NCBI RefSeq assembly: GCF_010365785.1
Contig: NZ_CP048387.1
Coordinates: forward strand, 744,001 to 808,000
DNA: 64,000 nucleotides
From: Spiroplasma sp. TIUS-1
GTDB taxonomy: Bacteria; Bacillota_I; Bacilli_A; Mycoplasmatales; Mycoplasmataceae
Direction: 5' to 3'
Shown: positions 1-11,988 of the stretch, one piece after another
How positions within the stretch are numbered: position 1 is the first letter of the stretch
How the letters are laid out: each line of letters opens with the position of its first letter
Program-made: the position numbers and the translations under genes
The notes under the pieces: model-generated
What the model was told of the DNA's origin: nothing
Database searches by the model: none
Seen by the model: the letters and a program-made list of their open reading frames with translations, nothing else

Positions 1-1756
1 TTTTTCTTTGATCAAAGTTTAATCCTTCTAATTTTTTTTGTGCATTTGTTAATGCTTTGGTAAACATTTTTGAGTTTATATGATCATCTCCAAGTTTGGC
101 AAACATATTTCTTACTCTAGGTGATGAAAACCTAATCATTAAATCATCTTCCATAGTTATATAAAATCTTGATGAACCTGGGTCACCTTGACGACCTGCA
201 CGTCCACGTAACTGATTATCTATACGACGAGCTTCATTTCTTTCAACACCTATAACAAATAAACCACCATTTTTTTTAACATCATCTGAAAGTTTAATAT
301 CAGTACCACGACCTGCCATGTTTGTTGCTAATGTTATTGATCCAACTTGCCCGGCCATTTCGACAATATCTGCTTCTCTATGATGATTTTTGGCATTAAT
401 CATTTCAAACTTCAGACTTTCATTTGTAAGGTATCTTGAAATTTGTTCTGATGATTCAACAGATGTTGTACCGATTAGAATTGGTCTACCGTTTGCAATA
501 ATTTCCTTAATATCTTTTGTCATTTTTAACAATGCAGCTCTTTTAGTACCAAATGTAAAGTCAGGTAAATCTTTTCTAATTACTGGTTTGTTAGTTGGAC
601 ATTGAATTACACGTGTATTGTAAATTTTAATAAATTCTTCTTCTTCAGTCTTCGCAGTTCCTGTCATACCTGAAATTTTTGAATAAAGTCTGTAAAAGTT
701 TTGATAAGTAATTGTAGCAAGAGTTTGAGTTTCCTCTTCAATCTTTACCCCTTCCTTAGCTTGAAGAGCTTGTTGTAGGCCATCTGAATAAGAACGACCA
801 TCCATAACCCTACCAGTAAATTGGTCTATCAATTTAATTTCCCCATCAGAAACCATGTACTCAACACCCTCAGAAAATGTAAAATTCGCACGTAATGCGT
901 TTGTAATTAAGTGAAATAATTCTGAGTTCTTAATATCAAATAACTTAACAAGCCCAAAGAATTTTTCAGCTTTAGCAATTCCTGAATCAGTCATATTTAT
1001 TTGTTTTGTTTCCAAATCAAACTTTAAATCCACATGTTTATTTAATTTTTTTGCAAAACTGTCAGCAGCTTGATATTGATTGTTTCTATTCTGAGTTCCA
1101 CCTGAAATAATTAAAGGTGTTCTTGCTTCGTCAATCAATACTGAGTCAGCTTCATCGATAACAACATAATTTAGACCTCGTTGTACTTTTTGAGCAAAAT
1201 CAATTACCAAGTTATCACGCAAGTAATCGAATCCTAATTCCGCATTTGTTGTGTAAGTAATATCTTGAGAATATGCTTGCCTTTTTAAGGGTTTAGATAA
1301 AGCCCTACCATTTAGCCCTACAGTTAAACCTAAAAAATTAAATACTACTCCATTAATCTTACTATCTCGTCCTGATAAGTATTCATTAACAGTAACAATA
1401 TGAACAGGTTTTCCTGTTAGCGCATTTAGATAAACAGGAAAAATTCCTGTTAAAGTTTTTCCTTCACCCGTTCTCATTTCGGCAATATCACCATTATGTA
1501 AAATAATTCCACCAATCAACTGAACTTTATAAGCCTTCATTCCAAGTTTTCTATAAGCTGCTTCACGAGCAACCGCAAAAGCTTCAACTAATATTGAATC
1601 CAATGACTCACCATTTTCTTGAATTCTTTTTTTAAATTCATCTGTTTTTGAACGTAATTCTGTATCTGACAGTTTTGCATATTCACTTTCAAGAGCAATA
1701 ATTTCTTCTGCCAATTTACTATGTTTTTTAATTATGCTTTTATCACTTGCTGCCAT
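1..1756 (-). CDS. secA: Preprotein translocase ATPase SecA (3' end outside window)
   Basis: SecA is the motor ATPase that pushes unfolded preproteins through SecYEG. About 585 N-terminal residues are visible; the C-terminal part lies beyond the left edge. The start ATG gives MAASDKS. Walker A (MRTGEGKT) falls near residues 94-101, followed by the DEAD-type box VIDEADSVLIDEARTP, and later by TGTAKTEEEEF, NMAGRGTDI and QLRGRAGRQGDPG, the second-helicase-domain signatures. Several Trp/Tyr-rich regions use the mollicute code. It lies downstream of the metallo-beta-lactamase gene with a 38-base gap. Family assignment is certain. Confidence 0.97.
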   Translation of the reverse strand, partial: MAASDKSIIKKHSKLAEEIIALESEYAKLSDTELRSKTDEFKKRIQENGESLDSILVEAFAVAREAAYRKLGMKAYKVQLIGGIILHNGDIAEMRTGEGKTLTGIFPVYLNALTGKPVHIVTVNEYLSGRDSKINGVVFNFLGLTVGLNGRALSKPLKRQAYSQDITYTTNAELGFDYLRDNLVIDFAQKVQRGLNYVVIDEADSVLIDEARTPLIISGGTQNRNNQYQAADSFAKKLNKHVDLKFDLETKQINMTDSGIAKAEKFFGLVKLFDIKNSELFHLITNALRANFTFSEGVEYMVSDGEIKLIDQFTGRVMDGRSYSDGLQQALQAKEGVKIEEETQTLATITYQNFYRLYSKISGMTGTAKTEEEEFIKIYNTRVIQCPTNKPVIRKDLPDFTFGTKRAALLKMTKDIKEIIANGRPILIGTTSVESSEQISRYLTNESLKFEMINAKNHHREADIVEMAGQVGSITLATNMAGRGTDIKLSDDVKKNGGLFVIGVERNEARRIDNQLRGRAGRQGDPGSSRFYITMEDDLMIRFSSPRVRNMFAKLGDDHINSKMFTKALTNAQKKLEGLNFDQRK

Positions 1757-1794
1757 ATTTAATTTCCATTATCATTATGACTATTTTAACATAT

Positions 1795-2733
1795 CTAATA
1801 ACTTTGAATAGTTTTTGATGTTTTAAAAATTTCATGAATTCTTGGGAAGTATTCCAAGGAATGCTCTCCACTATAATTTTTTGCATATCCAGTTACGTAA
1901 GTATCCTGACAGCTATTTTGAATTTTGCTGAGTATATTCTCTGTTGGAAAATTATGTCCTCCAGAATATTTACTCCAACTTTTAACATTATTTGTTCCAC
2001 TTATGATGCATTTTTTTGGTTTGATTTTTTTTAATAAATTAAATGTTCCTGAATTATCACTACCATGATGAGGTACCTGAAAGTAATCATAATTTGTAAA
2101 TTTCATATTTAAATTTTTTGTAGGCTCATTTTCAGTATCACCTGTTAACAAAAATCTATTATTGAGAAGTTCAAAATCTAATATCATGGAATTGTTATTT
2201 TCATTTTTATTTATTTTAAAATTTTTTGTAACTCATTCATAAGTTAAATTTTTAAAAGTTATGTTTTTAAATTTATATGTATTTTTAAAACTAATAATAT
2301 TTGCTCCTGTTTCTGAGATATAACTCTTTATTTGATTATTCATTTTGTCAAAATTATAAGGAACACTGATATTTTTAATTTTAAAATTTTTTGCAATAGT
2401 TTTTAAGTTTGAATAATGATCAACATGGTTATGAGATATAAATATATTTTCAATTATTTTGATCCCATCTTCTTTCATGTAATTTGTTGGAAAATTGGAA
2501 TTACCTTGGAATGTATTACTCCAGTTTATTGGATTACCTCCAATTCCACAGTCAAATAATATAGCACTATCATCAATTTTAAGATACGAAAATAGACCAT
2601 TGCCTACGCTTAAAGTGACAAACGCAACATTATCCTTGTGTTGAATTTTTAAAATGCTACCGCTAGTTATTACTATTAATAGATAAAAAGGCAAAAATAC
2701 TATAAATAATATTTTGATAATTAATTTGTGCAC
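1795..2733 (-). CDS. Membrane-anchored metallo-beta-lactamase-fold protein, ComEC C-terminal-like
   Basis: Two open segments join across one TGA (Trp) into 312 residues. An N-terminal hydrophobic helix (about residues 5-29) is followed by a metallo-beta-lactamase domain: HNHVDH at 101-106 matches the HxHxDH metal motif, TGDTE near 197-201 supplies the bridging Asp, and PHHGSDNS at 221-228 matches the late His motif. The TGD...HHGS arrangement is typical of the ComEC/Rec2 C-terminal hydrolase domain, but the competence channel segments are absent, so this is a stand-alone hydrolase probably facing outward. The start is GTG, directly abutting the TAG of the preceding gene, which implies translational coupling. 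Substrate unknown; nuclease activity is only a guess from the family. Confidence 0.75.
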
Positions 2734-2988
2734 CTAATTTAATATTCGATCTTTTGAAGGCATATTTTCAGATTTTATTTCATTTAATAAAAATTCATTT
2801 TGATCAAATAACTCTTGGTTGTCTTTTATTAACGCTTTATTAATTGTAATTAATCCTCGAAGGGATTCAATCATATCGTGCATATCTTTTTGCAATTCTA
2901 GACTAAGTAATTCAAAGTCTGTATCTTTATTTATATTTTTCCCAAGACATTGTGACATATCTTTATATTGTGCTTCTGTTAATTTCAT
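2734..2988 (-). CDS. Small conserved-type hypothetical protein (84 aa)
   Basis: The start was set at the ATG giving MKLTEAQYKDMSQ because GGAGG lies six bases upstream; an upstream in-frame ATG lies before the ribosome binding site. The protein is acidic and amphipathic with no membrane segment; residues 40-75 look helical and could form a coiled coil. Its stop codon abuts the GTG of the metallo-beta-lactamase gene, so the two are probably translated together. I do not recognise a family. Confidence 0.7.
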   Translation of the reverse strand: MKLTEAQYKDMSQCLGKNINKDTDFELLSLELQKDMHDMIESLRGLITINKALIKDNQELFDQNEFLLNEIKSENMPSKDRILN

Positions 2989-3043
2989 TGTGTTCCTCCA
3001 CATTTATTAACGTCACAAAATAAAAAAAATTTAAAAATAAAAA

Positions 3044-3064
3044 AATAATCCAAAAGGATTATTT
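3044..3064 (-). terminator. Rho-independent terminator of tuf
   Basis: AATAATCC and GGATTATT form a stem around TTTT, followed on the minus strand by a T run. The tuf stop codon lies inside the stem. Confidence 0.85.
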
Positions 3065-4246
3065 CATAATTTTAACAACTGTTCCAGCACCAATAGTTCT
3101 TCCACCTTCACGGATTGAGAATTTTGTACCTTGTTCAACAGCAATTGGTTTGATTAATTCAACTGATAATTCAACATTATCCCCTGGCATAACCATGTCT
3201 GTACCTGCAGGTAATGACACTTCTCCTGTAACGTCTGTAGTACGTACGAAGAATTGAGGACGGTATTTGTTGAAGAATGGTTTATGTCTTCCACCTTCTT
3301 CTTGTGTTAAAGCATATACTGATGCAGTAAATGCTGTATGTGGTTTGATTGAACCTGGTTTAGCAATAACTTGTCCACGTTCGATGTCTTCACGGTTAAC
3401 TCCACGTAGTAATGCTCCAACATTATCCCCTGCTTCTGCACGGTCTAATAATTTTCTAAACATTTCTAGTCCTGTAACAACAACTTTTTTTGAACCTTCA
3501 ACTAGTCCGATAATTTCAACTTCTTCGTTTACTTTACACATTCCACGTTCAATTCTACCTGTAGCAACAGTTCCACGACCTGTAATTGTGAAAACGTCTT
3601 CAACTGGTAATAATAAAGGTTTGTCTGTTTCACGAGCTGGTGTTGGGATAAATGAATCAACGGCTGCCATTAATTCATTAACTTTTTCAACTCATTTAGC
3701 TTCACCATTAAGTGCTCCTAAAGCTGATCCACGGATAACTGGTGAGTTATCTCCATCAAATTCATAAGCAGATAATAGATCTCTAACTTCCATTTCAACT
3801 AAGTCAATTAACTCTTCGTCATCAACCATGTCACATTTGTTTAGGAAAACAACAATTGCTGGTAATCCTAATTGTCTTGATAAAAGGATGTGCTCTCTTG
3901 TTTGAGGCATTGGTCCATCTGTTGCAGCAACTACTAGAATTGCTCCATCCATTTGTGCGGCACCAGTAATCATGTTTTTAACATAATCGGCGTGACCTGG
4001 ACAGTCAACGTGTGCGTAGTGTCTATTTTTTGTTTTATATTCAACGTGTGATGTATTAATAGTAATACCACGTTCTCTTTCTTCTGGTGCATTATCAATA
4101 TTTGCGTAATCTTTGAATTCTGCTCCACCTTGTTCTGCTAATACTTTTGTAATTGCAGCTGTTAATGTAGTTTTACCGTGGTCAACGTGTCCGATTGTTC
4201 CAATGTTAACGTGAGGTAAACTACGATCAAATTGTTCTTTTGCCAT
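3059..4246 (-). CDS. tuf: Elongation factor Tu
   Basis: The GTPase that delivers aminoacyl-tRNA to the ribosome. 395 residues, the usual length, with one Trp encoded by TGA joining two open segments. The N-terminus [26 protein letters not shown] carries the G1 loop; DCPGHADY (G3) and NKCD (G4) follow, then the switch I stretch [21 protein letters not shown] lies upstream of the ATG. It is the last gene of rpsL-rpsG-fusA-tuf and is followed by a strong terminator. The 78-base gap after fusA contains an AATATT-rich inverted repeat and could hold an extra promoter. Confidence 0.98.
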
Positions 4247-4324
4247 TTGATGATTCTCCTTAAAGTTTGTTCTTAATAATTTTACTTAATTTTATTGAAA
4301 TATTCCAATATTTTAAGTTAATTT

Positions 4325-6403
4325 TTAAACAGGTTTTTTTCCTGATTTTTTAATAATTTCTTCTGCTACGTTTCTAGGAGCTTCAGAATAGTGACTGAAT
4401 CCCATTGAATAGTTCCCACGACCTTGTGTAAATGAACGTAATTCTGTAGCGTATCCGAACATTTCTGATAATGGCACTTTAGCTTTAACTGTTTGTGCAT
4501 TACCTCTTTGTTCTGACCCTTCAATTAATCCACGTTTTGATGAAATGTTACCCATTACATCTCCGTAGTATTCGTCGGGAATTGTTACGTCAACTGACAT
4601 GATTGGTTCTAATAAAACTGGTTTAGCTCTCTTAGCTGCATCTTTCAATGCCATTGATGCGGCAATTTTATATGCCATTTCTGATGAATCGACGTCATGC
4701 ATAGATCCATCAACAATTGTTGCTTTAACATCTATCATTGGGAAACCAGCGATAATACCATTTTGTAGTGAGTTAATTAATCCAACTTTAGCTGCATTAA
4801 TATATTCTTTAGTAACTTTACCACCAACAATTTTGTCATTTCATTCAAAACCTTTGTCTTCATTTGGTGCAAACTCGATTACAACATGACCATATTGTCC
4901 ACGACCACCAGATTGTTTAATGTATTTACCTTCTGCTTTAGTTGGCATTCTGAATGTTTCTCTGTAAGAAACTTGAGGTGCCCCAACGTTTGTTTCAACT
5001 TTGAATTCACGTTTTAAACGATCAACTAGAATATCTAAGTGTAATTCACCCATTCCAGCAATAATTGTTTGTCCTGTTTCTTCATCAGTGAAAGTTCTAA
5101 ATGTTGGATCTTCATCAGATAATTTATTAAGTGATAAACCAAGTTTTTCTTGATCAGCTTTTGTTTTTGGTTCAAGAGCTAAATGAATAACTGGTTCTGG
5201 GAATACCATTGATTCTAAAACAATTTCGTTTTTTTCATCTGTTAGAGTATCTCCTGTAACTGTATCTTTTAATCCTACAGCTGCAGCAATTTCTCCAGCA
5301 TATACTTCTTCAATTTCTTCACGGTTGTTAGCGTGCATTCTTAAGATACGTCCGATTCTCTCTTTTTTACCTTTTGTAGCGTTCATAACATAACTACCTT
5401 TTTTAAGTACTCCTGAATAAACTCTAAAGAATGTTAATTTACCCACAAATGGGTCAGTCATAATTTTAAATGCTAAAGCTGAGAAAGGTTCTGAATCAGA
5501 AGCTTTTCTTACAGCTTCTTTACCATTAGCTAATACACCTTTTATTGGTGGTACGTCTAACGGAGTTGGTAGGTAATCTATAACAGCATCTAATAAAAGT
5601 TTTACACCTTTATTTTTAAATGCTGATCCAGCAAGTACTGGGAAGAATTCAGCTGATAGAACACCTTTTCTAATTGCTGATTTTAATTCTGGAACAGTTA
5701 ATTCTTCACCATCCAAAAATTTCATCATTAATTCTTCATCATATTCAACAGCTGTCTCAACTAAGTCTGCTCTTAACATTTCTGCTTGATCTTTAAGATC
5801 AGCGGGAATTTCAATTTCTTTAGCGATTTCTTCTGGCTTACCATCAAAATGGTATGCTTTCATTTCAATTAAATCAATGATTCCTGAGAAATCATCTTCT
5901 GCACCAATTGGTAATTGAATAGCGGCTGCTTTAGCTCCAAGTCTGTCTCCAATTGTTTTTAATGAATAAATGAAGTCAGCTCCTGTTTTATCCATTTTGT
6001 TAACAAATACAATTCTTGGAACGTTGTAGTTTGTTGCTTGTCTTCAAACAGTTTCTGTTTGAGGTTCAACACCACTTTGTCCGTCAAGAACAGCAACAGC
6101 ACCATCAAGTACTCTTAGTGATCTTTCAACTTCAACTGTGAAGTCTACGTGACCTGGAGTATCAATGATGTTAAATCTGTGTTCTTTTCAAAACGCAGTT
6201 GTTGCAGCAGAAGTAATTGTAATACCACGTTCTTGTTCTTGCGCCATTCAGTCCATTTGTGATCCACCATCATGTGTTTCACCAATTTTATGAATTTTAC
6301 CTGTATGTAATAAAATTCTTTCTGTAGTTGTAGTTTTTCCGGCATCAATGTGGGCCATGATACCGAAGTTTCTAATATTTTTTAAATCGTAATCTCTTGC
6401 CAT
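4325..6403 (-). CDS. fusA: Elongation factor G
   Basis: The translocase GTPase. 692 residues starting [25 protein letters not shown], with G1 (AHIDAGKT), DTPGHVDF and NKMD motifs, the domain II/III region, and the C-terminal EFG IV-V segment ending [10 protein letters not shown]. Three open segments are joined through TGA Trp codons, for example in [13 protein letters not shown]. It lies 15 bases downstream of rpsG, whose stop precedes the AAAGGAACC ribosome binding site. Confidence 0.98.
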
Positions 6404-6418
6404 AAATGGTTCCTTTGA

Positions 6419-6886
<468 letters not shown>

Positions 6887-6899
6887 ATTCTATGGTCTC

Positions 6900-7310
6900 C
6901 TATTTTGGTCTTTTTGTTCCGTATCTTGAACGAGATTGTTTTCTATTTTTTACTCCAGTTGTATCTAGTGTACCCCTGATAATGTGGTATCTAACCCCAG
7001 GTAAGTCTTTTACACGACCACCTTCGATAAGTACTACTGAGTGTTCTTGCAGGTTGTGTCCTTCACCAGGAATGTAAGCTGTAACTTCCATACCATTTGT
7101 TAATCTAACCCTTGCGTACTTACGTAGCGCAGAGTTAGGTTTTTTAGGTGTCATTGTTGCTACCCTTGTACAAACTCCTCTTTTTTGAGGAGATGTTGAA
7201 AGTGTTGCTTTTTTTCTTAGTGTATTCACACCACGACCTAAAGCAGGCGCTTTAGATTTTCAAGTTTTAGCCTCTCTAGGCTTTCTAACTAATTGATTAA
7301 TTGTTGGCAT
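6900..7310 (-). CDS. rpsL: 30S ribosomal protein S12
   Basis: Decoding-centre protein, 136 residues. Starts [24 protein letters not shown] with one TGA Trp; contains the conserved [11 protein letters not shown] and the [29 protein letters not shown] stretch that lines the decoding site. AAGGAG precedes the ATG. First gene of the str operon; its promoter must lie in the 75-base gap after trmFO. Confidence 0.98.
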
Positions 7311-7353
7311 TAATTTCTCCTTCCACAATACCGTGTGTATTGAAGTCTAAAAT

Positions 7354-7359
7354 ATTATA
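7354..7359 (-). promoter_or_regulatory. Probable -10 box of the str operon
   Basis: TATAAT on the minus strand, 44 bases before the rpsL ATG, in the only gap between trmFO and rpsL. The -35 is weak (TTAAGA-like at 15 bases). Confidence 0.5.
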
Positions 7360-7385
7360 TCAATAAATTTAACTTCTTAATATAT

Positions 7386-8684
7386 TTATTTCTTATTGTT
7401 AATATATTTTTTCAATTTATCAATTGAGTTTGTATATGTTCAATCTTCTGGCATTTCTGATTTCTTAATACCGGGATGTTGCAATATGCCCATATTGGCT
7501 TTCATGGGATTAAATTTTTTTAAATTTTCATTTGTTATGTATTTAATAAGCGCACCCATTACAGTATCAACAGGAAGTGGTTCAACTTTTTTATTTTGAA
7601 TCAAACCAACAACACCCATTGCAGCTACTATTCCACACATTGCTGATTCAACATAACCTTCAACTCCAGTTATTTGTCCTGCAAAGAAAACATTACGTTT
7701 TCTTTTTACCTGTAATTTGTGATTTAAAATTTTTGGTGAATTTATATACTTGTTTTTGTGCATAACTCCGAAACGAACAATATTAATTTTTTCCATTCCT
7801 GGCAATGTTCTAAGTATTCTAGTTTGTTCTGGTCATTTAAGATTAGTTTGAAATCCCACAAAATTATATAGAGTATCAATTGCATCATCTTGTCTTAATT
7901 GAACAACTGCAAAAGGTAAATTACCATTTTCATCTTCTAACTGGCTCGGAGACATTGTTCCATTTAATAAAACATTTTTTCCACTTTTGGCCATATGTTC
8001 AATTGGTTGGCAACCTTTAAAAAATACTTCGTTTTCAAATTCCTGTGTTTGAACAACTTGTCCATTAATTAACTCATTTCTAAAATTGTTAAATTGATCT
8101 TCATTTAATGGAATACAAATATATTTACCCTCTCCCTTATGTCTTGTTGAAAAATAAACTTTTTCAAAATCAATTGATGACTTTTCTACAATGGGAGCTG
8201 AAGCATCCATGAAGTATAGTTTTTGATTTCCAATAACTCGTTGAATTTCTTTATTAAAAGAATCACTCAACAATGGTCCTACAGCCACTATTGTAATTTC
8301 ATTTTCATCATCAATAGTTTCTACTACTTCATTTATTAATTCTATATTTTCATTTTTCATTATTTTATCTTGAATATATTTTGAAAAATTTATTCTATCA
8401 ACAGCTAAAGCATCATCAGAAGGTATTTGAGTTGCTATAGCTGCTTCAATAATTAATGAATCAAACAGTTCCATTTCTTTTTTTAATATACCCACAGCGT
8501 TTTTAATTGATTTACTACGAAGTGTATTTGAACAAACAAGTTCAGCAATTGTTTCAATTTTTTGAATCTCATTTTTTTGAATTGTTTTTGATTCATATAG
8601 TTTAACTTTGTATCCTGCCTTTGACAATTGTCAAGCCGCTTCACATCCTGCTAAACCCGCACCTATAACTTTAATTATTTTCAC
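7386..8684 (-). CDS. trmFO: Folate/FAD-dependent m5U methyltransferase (TrmFO/RlmFO family)
   Basis: 432 residues; the family forms 5-methyluridine in RNA using methylene-tetrahydrofolate and FAD. The N-terminus [18 protein letters not shown] has the GxGxxG dinucleotide motif at residues 8-13; the middle holds [14 protein letters not shown] and LLNGTMSP, and the C-terminal half has [19 protein letters not shown], all characteristic. The GTG start was chosen because it begins exactly at the Rossmann strand, with AGAGGA upstream. In Mycoplasma capricolum a homologue (RlmFO) methylates 23S rRNA U1939 rather than tRNA U54, so the RNA target here cannot be called from sequence. Confidence 0.93.
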
Positions 8685-8722
8685 AACTCGTGTTCCTCTT
8701 GTATGTTTAATTGTATATTTAA

Positions 8723-8757
8723 AAAACAGTATTTGTATAAATATACAAATACTGTTT
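8723..8757 (-). terminator. Terminator of the p37-p29-p69 operon
   Basis: Long perfect inverted repeat: AAACAGTATTTGTATA and its complement around a two- to three-base loop, followed by T residues on the minus strand, just after the p69 stop. Confidence 0.85.
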
Positions 8758-8765
8758 ATGGTTTT

Positions 8766-11195
8766 TTAATATCTATTTTTTTGTCTTTTTCTACCAATTT
8801 TATGAATAGCGTCAGATTTTTCTCTGTTAGCTAAAATATTTTTTGATAGATATTCGATAAAGTTAATTTCTTTATCTTTTAGTTTTTCTTTATTGAAAAT
8901 CTTAGTTTCTTTATATACTTTTTTAATTCTGATAATTGAATCTTTTCTATCAATTAATCTTTGCTTTTGTTTGAATTTTAATTCTGTCTCAATATGAGTT
9001 CTTTCTAAGTGAATACGTTTTACGAGTACTAAAATTGACATTAAACTATCAGAAGTTAATTGCTCATCTTTTTCAATGATTCCAAATCTATAACCAACAC
9101 CTTTTAGTTCAATTAATTTTTTATCGGTAATATATTTTTCATCAAACAATCAAGGTTCTACAACAGTATGGAATTCTGGATTAATTTTTTTAATCATAGC
9201 ATTCGTATAGTTTTCATATTCTTTAGTTAGCTTAATAACTTGTTGATTTAATTTTTCTAAATCAACACTAACTTCTTTATCTTCAAAACTTAACTCACCA
9301 TCAACCATATAATCACAAATTACTTTTTTGTCATATAGGAATTCTGATTTAAGAATATACCATGATTTGTCATAAGCTGTTCCATTATTTTTAACTACAT
9401 AGTTGGCAATAAATTTATTTACAACATGCGTACGATATAGTGAAGCTAATTTATTATAGATTCAGTGATTTTGATCTAATAAAATTTTCTTTCTTAGTGC
9501 TGTCACGATATATTCCATAACAACACATGTAATCATTAACGTTAATAGAATTGAAGATAAATTTCTAAATGTACTATTACTAATAAATGTACTCATAGCA
9601 ATTCCCATTTGGCCAGCTCCAACTGTAGCAAATGAAGATACCTCACGAATGTTAATATCAAATCTATATAGTGTTCAAGAAACAACTTCAGATCTAACTT
9701 GTGTTAATATTCCAAATTTAAATACATCTCATTTGTTTAATCCCATTGCTCGTAAGTTATCAACTATTTTCATATCAATTTGATCAAATGTTTCTCTAAT
9801 ATATTTAGACAGCATAGCTGATGTTGCAAACGCAATGGCAATTACTCCAGTAAATGGACTTAATCCTACTAGAGTAACCAAGAATATTGCAATGATGTAA
9901 CCTGGTGTTGGTCTCATTATTGTTGTTAGGAATCAAAACGGTTTTGAAAAGTATTTACCACTAACTGTGTTACTACTTAATGCACCAAGGATGATTGCAA
10001 TAATCATTCCAAACAAGGTACCCATAGCAGCAATCATAACTGCCTCTGTCACTATTTCAAATGATGAATAAACCATTATGTGTCCGTCTTGATCTACATG
10101 ACCAAAGATTAAACTTCATGCTGGGTTGAAAATATCACCAAGATTTTTTCAACCAGTTTCAATATTTTTTGCATCTTGTTTAACAAAATCAAATTGTGAG
10201 AAAACATAGAATATAACTCCAAACACTAATAATGCAAGAGCTAAAGGTTTTAAAAATCCATATTGAGGTTTTTCTAAAACATAATTAACTTCATTTCCTT
10301 TTTCCACATTATCAAAATGAATTGGCTTGTCTTTTTTAACAATTATAAAATTTCTTATAATATATGAAACAAGTTCGATTAATAGTACTAATACAATTAG
10401 TACAAAGATACAAAATCCAGCTTCTGGAACTTTATTTAATTCAATCATGTTGAATTGAATAATGTGACCTAATCCTATTCCAAGACCCATTGCAATAATA
10501 GATAAATATCTAATATTTGTTTCTAATGAATATAAAATTGCTGACACAGTAAAGTGAGCAATTTCAGGAAATACTGTTTTCTTGAATGCTGTAGTTTTAT
10601 CTACACCCATGCTTACTAACAAATTGAATGTGTTCATTCTTGCTTGTTCAATTTTATCAATAAACATTTTTGAAGCAATTGAAATAGTAAAACAAGTAGA
10701 AGCTAGAACTGTAATCAATACTTTTGATCCATAACTACCTGTAGCCATAAAAAACATTAGTACTGTCACAAAGAAGAATAATGGCATTGTTCTAAAGAAT
10801 ATAAAGAATACTTTCACAATTCCATTAATGAATTTATTTCTAATAATATTACTTGATGCTAAAACAGCTAACGGAATGGTTATAATAACTCCGATTACTG
10901 TTCCAGTTAATGCAAGTGAGAATGTCTCTCAAATAGATTTCATAACCTCTTTGAAAAAACCGTCTTCTCATCCAATTTCATTTCACTTAAATAGTGAACC
11001 AATAATATTTGTTGTTTCGTCATCTCAAACAAATAAACCAACTGCTTTATTTACTGGAATGATAATAAAAGAAAATATTAATAATACAGCTACGATAATA
11101 GCTAAACTTCATCAAAATATTTTTCTTGGCTTATAAATTACTTGACTGCCAACTTTATCAAGCTTATAAGAATTACCTCTTAACTTAGTAAACAT
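8766..11195 (-). CDS. ABC transporter permease, p69/PhnE-like double permease
   Basis: 809 residues rebuilt across several TGA codons. Two PhnE-type permease halves are visible: a first with ETFSLALTGTVIGVIITIPLAVLASS and MGVDKTTAFKKTVFPEIA (the EAA-like loop that contacts the ATPase), a second with MRPTPGYIIAIFLVTLVGLSPFTGVIAIA and DNLRAMGLNK. A charged cytoplasmic tail of about 180 residues follows. It matches the Mycoplasma hyorhinis p37-p29-p69 transporter layout; the p37 protein of that system binds thiamine pyrophosphate, so the likely cargo is TPP, although older annotation says phosphonate. The start codon overlaps the p29 stop (TAATG). Confidence 0.85.
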
Positions 11196-11980
11196 TATGC
11201 AATGTCTTCCTCATTATAGTTTTCACCATAAATTTGGATCAATACATTTTTATCTACTTTACTTGTTGGCCCATCATATACAACTTTACCTTCTCTAACA
11301 CCAATAATTCTTGTAGTGTATTTTAAGGCTAATTCAACATGATGAATATTAATTAAAATTGTTATGTTTTGTTCTTTATTAATTTTTTCAAAGTCTGACA
11401 TTACTTGTGCAGCGAATATTGGATCAAGAGCTGACACAGGTTCATCAGCAATTATAATTGGCGCTTCTTGAGAAATTGCACGAGCTAAAGCTACACGTTG
11501 TTGTTGTCCACCTGAAAGTGATCCTGCGCGAGTATAAGCTTTATCTAAGATACCTAACTTGTATAAGGCATCCAATGCAATTCTTTTGTCTTCTTTTGTA
11601 TAAATTGTAAATATTTTTCTATACCAAGGCATTCTTGTAAGTCTTGCACATAGTACATTATTTAATACTGTTTCACCTTGAACGTTGTTATATTCTTGTG
11701 TAATTAATCCAATTCTTGATTTAAATTTTCTTAACTTGCTACCACTTAAATTAGAAACGTTGTATTCAACATCTTCTCCTTTATCATCTTTCATTGTAAC
11801 TATTAAGTCACCATCTGAAATAGGATGCATTTTATTAACTGTTTTGATTAGAGTAGTTTTACCAGCTCCTGATAAACCAATAATACCTACAAATTCACCA
11901 TCTGAAATTTCAACATTAATATCTTGAAGAGCTATGTTTCCATTTGGTCATATTTTATTTACATTTTTGAATTTAATCAT
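11195..11980 (-). CDS. ABC transporter ATP-binding protein, p29/PhnC-like
   Basis: 261 residues. Walker A GLSGAGKTT near residue 35, signature LSGGQQQRVALARA, Walker B IIIADEPVSALD and the switch His in INIHHVELA, all intact. The N-terminus MIKFKNVNKIWPNGNIALQDI contains a TGA Trp, which is why the open frame looks truncated. AGGAG precedes the ATG, 8 bases after the p37 stop. It powers import through the p69 permease. Confidence 0.93.
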
Positions 11981-11988
11981 GACTTCTC

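Noticed and set aside
3267-3767. 166-codon plus-strand open frame opposite tuf
   Set aside because: It is a mirror of the tuf coding bias with no ribosome binding site or recognisable protein.
8766-11195. Apparent string of broken permease fragments
   Set aside because: All breaks are TGA at plausible Trp positions in one frame; with the mollicute code it is a single intact gene. The same holds for the other split genes here.
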